Assembly: GCA_036397795.1 (NCBI GenBank)
Contig: DASWIF010000015.1
Coordinates: forward strand, 1-40,546
Reading direction: 5' to 3'
DNA from: Candidatus Saccharimonadales bacterium
GTDB lineage: Bacteria; Patescibacteriota; Saccharimonadia; Saccharimonadales; DASWIF01
Length of the DNA: 40,546 nt
Made by a program: the position numbers and the translations under genes. Every line of letters starts with the position of its first letter. Position 1 is the first letter of the stretch. This document shows, in pieces, positions 36,013 through 40,546 of this stretch. The notes beneath the pieces were generated by a model that was not told the origin of the DNA, ran no database searches, and saw only the letters and a program-made list of their open reading frames with translations.

Positions 36013-36112
36013 GGTTAACTAGTATTCGGTGTGACTAACCCGCTTTTCAAGCGGGAATAATCAACCACCAATAGCCAATAATCAATTGGCTAAGCACTTT
36101 CTATCCAACTAA
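36013..36112 (+). other. 3' arm of the 23S processing stalk and AT-rich repeat
   Basis: GGTTAACTAGT (36013-36023) and 36097-36112 pair with the 5' arms at 29620-29672. Between them hairpin CCCGCTT/AAGCGGG is followed by AATAATCAACCACCAATAGCC, whose words match the 16S V1 insertion. The 23S-5S spacer from 35741 holds no tRNA or gene. Confidence 0.7.
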
Positions 36113-36178
36113 GTGTGCATCGAGGCCTCGCTTTGAATATTGGTTATTGAATATTGATAATTCGAGCGAAGCGAAGCC

Positions 36179-36286
36179 TCGGTGCCCATAGCGGTAAGGA
36201 AACGCCCGTTCCCATCCCGAACACGGCAGCTAAGCTTACCTGCGGCGATGATACTTCTCTTTAGGGGGAAAGTAGCACGGTGCCGA
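36179..36286 (+). rRNA. rrf: 5S ribosomal RNA
   Basis: About 108 nt; helix I TCGGTGCC/GGTGCCGA, loop B/C segment CCCGTTCCCATCCCGAACACGG (positions about 36206-36227) and loop E/D with AGTAGCACGG. Followed by a terminator. Confidence 0.95.
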
Positions 36287-36293
36287 ATTATAG

Positions 36294-36325
36294 AAAAAGC
36301 CTCCTTTATGGGAGGCTTTTTCTTA
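36294..36325 (+). terminator. rRNA operon terminator
   Basis: AAAAAGCCTCC...GGAGGCTTTTTCTT hairpin eight bases after 5S. Confidence 0.92.
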
Positions 36326-36393
36326 TGAGACACCCCGACCTCCCCCTGGCGGAATAAATCCGCCAGGGAACCTGGAGGTCCGGGTTTCTCATT
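36326..36393. repeat. 68-bp near-perfect hairpin after the rRNA terminator
   Basis: ATGAGACACCCCGACCTCC pairs with GGAGGTCCGGGTTTCTCAT (two mismatches), and inside CCCTGGCGGA pairs with TCCGCCAGGG. No coding capacity. Could be a second terminator, a palindromic mobile repeat or a chromosome-structure element. Confidence 0.65.
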
Positions 36394-36420
36394 ACTCTTC
36401 CCGAGCTGCTCATTAAAGAA

Positions 36421-37116
36421 TTATTTTTCGAGCGAAGTTTTTGTGCCGGTAAGAACTTTAAGCTTTAAACCGATATTGGATTGAGATAAACGAAGATTAA
36501 TTTCACCTATATACAACTTCGCATCGTCGATAGTTTTTTGCGGGGTATAACCAAACCGGCCTTGTTTACTCATGTAGATTTCGTCGAATTTTTCAGTAAG
36601 GTCATTGAATTTAATAATCACATCCTTATCTTCTACGCTCGGAGTCTGTACTGTACCTGTTAACTCTTCAGCCGATTCTTTTGATAAATCTGCTAAAATC
36701 CGCTGCTTGTTGGAACGTATTTGCTCAACATCATTCCAGAATGAAGCATTGTTATATCTTATGGTCTCGTCTAAGAGCATACATTTATTGTAAAAATCTG
36801 TTAGTGAGTCCCACTCATTTCTGTCAAAGTCCTTAATGAACAGGTAGTTATTTTTACTCCAACTCTCATTAGGTAAAAGCCGTAAATCAGGCGGCAGTGT
36901 AGGTGGATCTTTTGCAAGACCCTTTTTAATTAACTGAAGTATTCTTTCGGCACTCTGTATTTCCAATAAGATAATATTTGCCGCTTCTCGTTTTCTGTCT
37001 CGTTGCTGAATTCTGTATACAACGTAAGCCGCAGTTCCAACCAATAATGTCGTGAGGGCAATAAAGAAACTTGAGTTAAAGAAAGGATATAAATAGTTTT
37101 GCAAAAACTCAGACAT
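36421..37116 (-). CDS. Single-span membrane protein of unknown function
   Basis: 231 residues. One membrane span near 15-34 (SSFFIALTTLLVGTAAYVVY) is followed by a basic helix (RIQQRDRKREAANIILLEIQ) and a mostly helical cytoplasmic domain of about 190 residues with the motif FIKDFDRNEWDSLTDFYNK. The pattern resembles small phage- or plasmid-borne membrane proteins of unknown role, but no family is recognised. AT-rich relative to the housekeeping block, suggesting acquisition. Stands alone on the minus strand next to the rRNA hairpin. Confidence 0.7.
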   Translation of the reverse strand: MSEFLQNYLYPFFNSSFFIALTTLLVGTAAYVVYRIQQRDRKREAANIILLEIQSAERILQLIKKGLAKDPPTLPPDLRLLPNESWSKNNYLFIKDFDRNEWDSLTDFYNKCMLLDETIRYNNASFWNDVEQIRSNKQRILADLSKESAEELTGTVQTPSVEDKDVIIKFNDLTEKFDEIYMSKQGRFGYTPQKTIDDAKLYIGEINLRLSQSNIGLKLKVLTGTKTSLEK

Positions 37117-37162
37117 CTCATTATTTTGAACTTAGAAATTAACTACTGCAAGCATAAGCACC

Positions 37163-37201
37163 TCTGTTTAGTCGGCTCATCTTGCTTTTGAGGCGACTAA
37201 G
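37163..37201 (-). terminator. Hairpin after the Nudix gene
   Basis: TTAGTCG/CGACTAA with inner CCTC/GAG pairs, overlapping the Nudix stop. No clear T-run, so termination is uncertain. Confidence 0.4.
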
Positions 37202-37694
37202 ATTTGAGGGTGGGGAGCTTTTCTAAAGCTCGCTCCACCATTCTTTCGCCAACGGGTCCGTAGTCTATTAGTTTGTTGACCTCGTTTGGCTCAATGAACT
37301 TAAAACCCGTTACAGTGCCGGCGGGGTCAGGAGTTTGTTCGGTCTTTGGTCGAATGGTAGCCACAACTCTAAGCTGGTACTTTTTATTTTCTTCAATGTT
37401 GGTCGCAAACTGGTAGCCAATGGGGGACATATCAATAACTTCCATACTTAGTTCCTCGTCAATTTCCCGCCTGAATCCGTCTTGCCAGCTCTCGCCAGCG
37501 TCTATCTTTCCTCCCGGTAGATTGGGCTTATCCTTCTCGTATTCCACGATAGCTACCTTGCCGTCCAGAAAGCACAAGCCATAAACCTGGTGTGTTTCAT
37601 TGCTAGGAATATCTTCAAAACTGTCGTCATCTCGATACTCGATTTCGATTGTCCGTCCGCCGTATTCAAAGCTGTCTTCAATAGTCTTTAACAT
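37197..37694 (-). CDS. Nudix hydrolase
   Basis: 165 residues. The Nudix box is GKIDAGE (62-68) followed seven residues on by REIDEEL (76-82); the usual Gly near the end of the box is Ser. It hydrolyses a nucleoside diphosphate linked to another group, substrate unknown (NTP clean-up, ADP-ribose or NADH are options). It shares one base with the upstream EEP gene (TAATG), so the two are translationally coupled and may act on related phosphate esters. Confidence 0.9.
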   Translation of the reverse strand: MLKTIEDSFEYGGRTIEIEYRDDDSFEDIPSNETHQVYGLCFLDGKVAIVEYEKDKPNLPGGKIDAGESWQDGFRREIDEELSMEVIDMSPIGYQFATNIEENKKYQLRVVATIRPKTEQTPDPAGTVTGFKFIEPNEVNKLIDYGPVGERMVERALEKLPTLKS

Positions 37695-38374
37695 TAGCTT
37701 GATATCTCGACTGTTAGCGGTGCGTGGTCTGACAGTTGGGTGTCATCTGCAGATACTGATTTGTATGAGAAACCGTTAGGAACTAAGGCATAATCCAGCG
37801 TTTCCGATTTGGATGGATAGGATACATATTCTTTGAAATCACGCGAGCTTTGATAGCCGTCTCCAGCCAGCTGGCTAACATCTTCCGGACTCATATTAAA
37901 GTCGCCAATGATTATGCGTTGCTCGTGCCTTGCAGATAACAAGTCCGTTAGTTCGCTCAACTGCATCCTGGAATATTCATTGTTGGAAAAGTGGGCGTTA
38001 GCCAGTCTGATAGTGCCGGAATCTGTTTCAACCTCTGCTAGTAAAGCAATTCTTTGGTGCTTGTCATCCGGCATTTTGACGTGTGTGAAGCCCTCTACAT
38101 TAGAGAGCGGATGTTTGGATATAATAGCCAAGCCCTCTTTGTATGCATCTCCTTTGGAAGTTACGTAATACCTGGTGATTAGTTCAGTGATGTGCGGGAA
38201 ATTCAGAACATTATTTATCTGTCTGGCCTGAGAGTAGGGAGACGCATCTTCTTGAAGCATCACTTCCTGCAGGCAAGTTACATCTGGAGAACTCCTGCTC
38301 AAATAACCGGTAATACTTTCTAAGCGGCTGGCAAAATCATTGTTGCCGCCAATGTTTAGAGACACAATCTTCAT
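37694..38374 (-). CDS. Endonuclease/exonuclease/phosphatase (EEP) family phosphodiesterase
   Basis: About 226 residues with the EEP motifs in order: LNIGG (Asn), CLQEV (Glu), GLAIISKHPL, ANAHFSNNEY, GDFNM (Asp, Asn), LDYALV, SDHAPL (Asp, His). Short for the family; DNA repair nuclease, RNase or lipid/sugar phosphatase cannot be told apart. Start: TTG 38380, ATG 38377 or ATG 38374 are possible; TATACT (38386-38381) lies so close that the mRNA would begin at about 38374, making ATG 38374 a leaderless start. Confidence 0.85.
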   Translation of the reverse strand: MKIVSLNIGGNNDFASRLESITGYLSRSSPDVTCLQEVMLQEDASPYSQARQINNVLNFPHITELITRYYVTSKGDAYKEGLAIISKHPLSNVEGFTHVKMPDDKHQRIALLAEVETDSGTIRLANAHFSNNEYSRMQLSELTDLLSARHEQRIIIGDFNMSPEDVSQLAGDGYQSSRDFKEYVSYPSKSETLDYALVPNGFSYKSVSADDTQLSDHAPLTVEISS

Positions 38375-38406
38375 CATCAAAGTATATCAGCCAGACTCGG
38401 GGGCAA

Positions 38407-38440
38407 TGGGATTTAAATATCCGCTGGGGTGTTTAGCTTG
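38407..38440 (+). repeat. Direct repeat copy 1
   Basis: TTTAAATATCCGCTGGG followed by a few bases and TTAGCTT. The same block recurs at 40290-40320 on the same strand, and a scrambled version lies at 39892-39925. Confidence 0.6.
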
Positions 38441-38503
38441 GAAGATTGAAGCTTAAGAATTCTCGGCTGCCTGATAAGATAATATCGATTGCTAGGAGAT
38501 TTT

Positions 38504-39313
38504 TTGAATCAATATGCTCGTGTCAACATTCAATTAGCCCACGAAATAGGCAGAATCGCCAAACAGTTGGTAAGTGGTCTATTGCTCTCCGGTTCTAACA
38601 CCTATGGCGCGGACACTGCGGTCACAGAGCAGTCTGACATTGATTTGCTGATTGTGGTAGAAACACCCGCTCAGGCCGCTGGACTCATTAAAAATCTCAT
38701 TGCGGCAGCTTACCTCAAACCGTATGAATATGATCGGTTCGAAAAGTTCCTGAGCCTTTATCAAGCAGGGCAAGCATCAACCTTTTCAGTCGCCACGAAG
38801 TATATAAACTCGACAATCAGCATGGATATCATGGACAAAGTGACCCTAAAGTATATAGCGTCCCTAAATTCTTTGGATGAAGTTTGCACTGATTACGGTC
38901 TGGATGGCACTTTGCACATTAGAACGCTCAAAGAGTTTCGTTCGAATAAGCCGAAGCTTGGCGGCTACACTTTAGATTCGTTGAGCACGGGTGAGAAAGT
39001 GATTTATCATCCGAAATATAGAACCGTGGAGGGCTCTGACGGGAATCTGCTGGGTTACCTGTCAGCGACGTTAGTGGATGGATTTGTTGAGCACGGGCGG
39101 GTACGGAAATATTTTATGGGCGTTTATTCTTTTTTCCTGACCGTGCAGCCGGAAATCTTGTTTGACAATGACGGTGAGCTCACTGCAGCGATACAAACCA
39201 TGCAGTCAAACGTGAGGAACACTCTTATCAGTCCTCCAACCTACATTACGCGCCAAGAAAGAATGTCAAAACAAACACTTAATGAAGTAAAAAAGACACT
39301 AAGTGAAGCATAA
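38504..39313 (+). CDS. Nucleotidyltransferase-fold protein
   Basis: 269 residues. The N-terminal domain has the polymerase-beta-type motif LLLSGSNTYGADT followed by SDIDLLIVV, i.e. the GS...DxD metal site, so a nucleotidyl transfer reaction is plausible (aminoglycoside- or toxin-type minimal NTase). The rest is alpha-helical and unrecognised. I choose TTG at 38504 because AGGAG lies five bases upstream; the TTG at 38489 would contain that ribosome binding site. No HEPN antitoxin/toxin partner of known type is adjacent, but the unknown gene at 39401 is on the same strand. Confidence 0.8.
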   Translation: MNQYARVNIQLAHEIGRIAKQLVSGLLLSGSNTYGADTAVTEQSDIDLLIVVETPAQAAGLIKNLIAAAYLKPYEYDRFEKFLSLYQAGQASTFSVATKYINSTISMDIMDKVTLKYIASLNSLDEVCTDYGLDGTLHIRTLKEFRSNKPKLGGYTLDSLSTGEKVIYHPKYRTVEGSDGNLLGYLSATLVDGFVEHGRVRKYFMGVYSFFLTVQPEILFDNDGELTAAIQTMQSNVRNTLISPPTYITRQERMSKQTLNEVKKTLSEA

Positions 39314-39400
39314 GCACTCCTGCTATCTAACCTTGGACCATAACTTTTTAAGTAGACGTTACATTGATCGGGTTGTACACTAACTTAAAGAGGAGAACAG

Positions 39401-39832
39401 ATGAGCAAGCAGCTATCATGGCGAGAGGCAGAGACATATGATGAAAATCTACAACTAGAGCGGGAGTTTATGGCTAGTCTAGACTCAAAGTCGATTAAAG
39501 TTGCCTCGCCACGTGATGAATGGGGTATAGTACGTTATTTAGGAGAATTTACGGCCGAGAACGAGCGGTATAAATTCTTGTTATTATGGACTAACCATCG
39601 AATACGGGGAACTCAGGTAGTAGCAGTGAGACTTGATGTAGCTGACTATGATAACTTAGAAGAATTTACGCAAACTTTGTGTAGCGACACTTCGTTTATT
39701 CCGAAATCATTTGATCCTCCACACTCGTTTACGCTAATAGAAAACGGAGTAGCTAGTTCTGTAGAAAATGTCGCCGCAAACCCTGGACGGAGAATGCGTG
39801 CAGTTAAGTTTGACGAAGAAGGCTTCTTCTAG
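39401..39832 (+). CDS. Protein of unknown function
   Basis: 143 residues, acidic, no signal or membrane span. A strong ribosome binding site (AGAGGAGAA) precedes ATG 39401, which supports the start. A region of alternating strands (GIVRYLGEFT, RYKFLLLWTN, GTQVVAVRLD) suggests a small beta-rich domain. No motif recognised. It follows the nucleotidyltransferase gene after 87 bases, with a possible promoter (TACACT at about 39376-39381) in the gap. Confidence 0.65.
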   Translation: MSKQLSWREAETYDENLQLEREFMASLDSKSIKVASPRDEWGIVRYLGEFTAENERYKFLLLWTNHRIRGTQVVAVRLDVADYDNLEEFTQTLCSDTSFIPKSFDPPHSFTLIENGVASSVENVAANPGRRMRAVKFDEEGFF

Positions 39833-40122
39833 CAGACGCATTGAAAAAAATGATTTAAATTACTTCCAGCGTCGGGGTGGGATGGAAATATGATTTAAAT
39901 CATATTTAGCTTGGAATCCGCTGTCCAGCGGAGTGGGAAAATGGTTTTGCCCAAGGTGTGACTAGTTCTTGTGGGGGACATCAACAATCTTTTATTCATA
40001 CCGCCTCTGGCCAAACCGGTATTGAACGAATGAAGCGAACAATAATGTAACGAGGACTGTTTGATCGAGCGAAGCGAGAGAGTTCCGCAAGTTACTGATT
40101 GAGAGCTAGTGAGTTCAACCCA

Positions 40123-40205
40123 GAGTTTGGCCAGCTGGCGGTCGCTTCTTTCCTCTATTTCTTGTCGGCACAAGAAATAGAGTCGCCAAAGCTGGCGTAG
40201 CCAGC
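40123..40205. repeat. Nested inverted repeats in a non-coding stretch
   Basis: CTCTATTTCTTG pairs perfectly with CAAGAAATAGAG (about 40152-40181) inside weaker TGGCG/CGCCA and GCTGGC/GCCAGC pairs. The whole 39833-40367 stretch holds no convincing gene. Confidence 0.6.
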
Positions 40206-40289
40206 GGTGAAAGGGACTTTGCCTTTCAAAAAGACAGTCCCAGGGCGCCGGGAAAAGGCGCATTACCTTTCTGGCAAAACAGAAAGAAG

Positions 40290-40320
40290 GGTTTAAATAT
40301 CCGCTGGGAAAATTAGCTTT
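40290..40320 (+). repeat. Direct repeat copy 2
   Basis: TTTAAATATCCGCTGGG then TTAGCTT, matching 38407-38440. Confidence 0.6.
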
Positions 40321-40367
40321 GGCATGATGCTAGGGTGGGGTTAAGCCTGTGTCGAAGAGAAAGGAAT

Positions 40368-40546
40368 TTAATGTTCTGGTTCGATACCTAGGAATTCTTC
40401 CAAGGAAACGCCTTTAGGTAACTGGCGCAGAGATAACCTGTGGCCATTCTTTATTTCCACCCACGTATCGTTGATACCACCCGCATATAAACTGGCGTCA
40501 ATGTGGTGGCCGAATGAACCGCCGTTAGTATAGCGAAGTTTACTCG
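40368..40546 (-). CDS. C-terminal end of an unknown protein (5' end outside the window)
   Basis: An open frame on the minus strand from the window edge to TAA at 40370-40368, about 59 residues: GGSFGHHIDASLYAGG, then TWVEIKNGHRLSLRQL and a tail ending GIEPEH. Composition is protein-like and the frame is the only one open throughout. Too little remains to name a family. Confidence 0.55.
   Translation of the reverse strand, partial: SKLRYTNGGSFGHHIDASLYAGGINDTWVEIKNGHRLSLRQLPKGVSLEEFLGIEPEH

Noticed and set aside
39895-40263. 122-codon minus-strand frame
   Set aside because: It runs through nested inverted repeats, has no ribosome binding site and an unlikely composition (many Cys, Trp, Arg); treated as non-coding.

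Overview
The window looks like a piece of a Patescibacteria (CPR) chromosome, most likely Candidatus Saccharibacteria or a close relative. The assignment rests on inference from: a compact gene set with many 1-10 bp overlaps; the MurT/GatD pair; a TraG/VirD4-like ATPase preceded by a short Pro-rich protein; an LPXTG-type surface protein; a 16S gene with a CPR-like 515-region variant (GCGGTCATACG); and a 23S gene carrying introns and many insertions. UGA is used as an ordinary stop (thrS, gatD, gyrA), which argues against the UGA-recoding CPR lineages.

Layout. 1-7770: housekeeping genes, mostly on +: 3' end of thrS, a HAD phosphatase, pgeF-like (-), an alkyltransferase-like gene, miaA, murT-gatD, a wHTH regulator, an MBL-fold protein, rpmB (-) and an M50 site-2 protease. 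7766-9092: RNA-rich block with a probable 6S RNA, tRNA-Pro(GGG), rnhA and RNase P RNA. 9113-11750 (-): infC (AUU start)-rpmI-rplT and comM. 11780-13700: tmRNA and smpB, with two unannotated candidate RNAs in the gaps. 13707-19725: small membrane protein, Pro-rich protein, TraG-like ATPase, then on - a membrane protein and a large LPXTG surface protein. 19878-25291: gyrB-gyrA and a YuiD-like PAP2-family membrane protein.

25316-36325 is the highlight: one rRNA locus stretched to about 11 kb. The 16S gene is followed by an antisense membrane-protein gene, tRNA-Ala and tRNA-Ile (the latter flanked by split tRNA-Ile fragments), a secreted HExxH metallopeptidase gene, an intrinsic terminator, a roughly 5.7-kb 23S gene and 5S. 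The 23S gene carries two group I introns at E. coli positions 1931 and 2500, each encoding a LAGLIDADG endonuclease. It also carries about nine AT-rich palindromic insertions at variable helix tips; at least two are at the classical intervening-sequence sites (helices 25 and 45), and one more lies in 16S V1. Several insertions share the same GC-rich hairpin plus an ATTTACCATTTTTCATTT-like vocabulary, as if one element family had colonised the locus. Long-range processing stalks for 16S and 23S are visible.

36326-40546 is an accessory-looking tail: a big hairpin, a membrane protein, a Nudix hydrolase and an EEP-family phosphodiesterase (-), a nucleotidyltransferase-like gene and an unknown gene (+), a non-coding hairpin region, and the 3' end of an unknown gene (-). 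A short direct repeat brackets the + strand pair.

Functional themes: RNA metabolism and translation (ThrRS, MiaA, IF3, L35, L20, L28, RNase P, RNase HI, tmRNA/SmpB), cell wall amidation and surface proteins, DNA topology, and DNA-transfer-like machinery.
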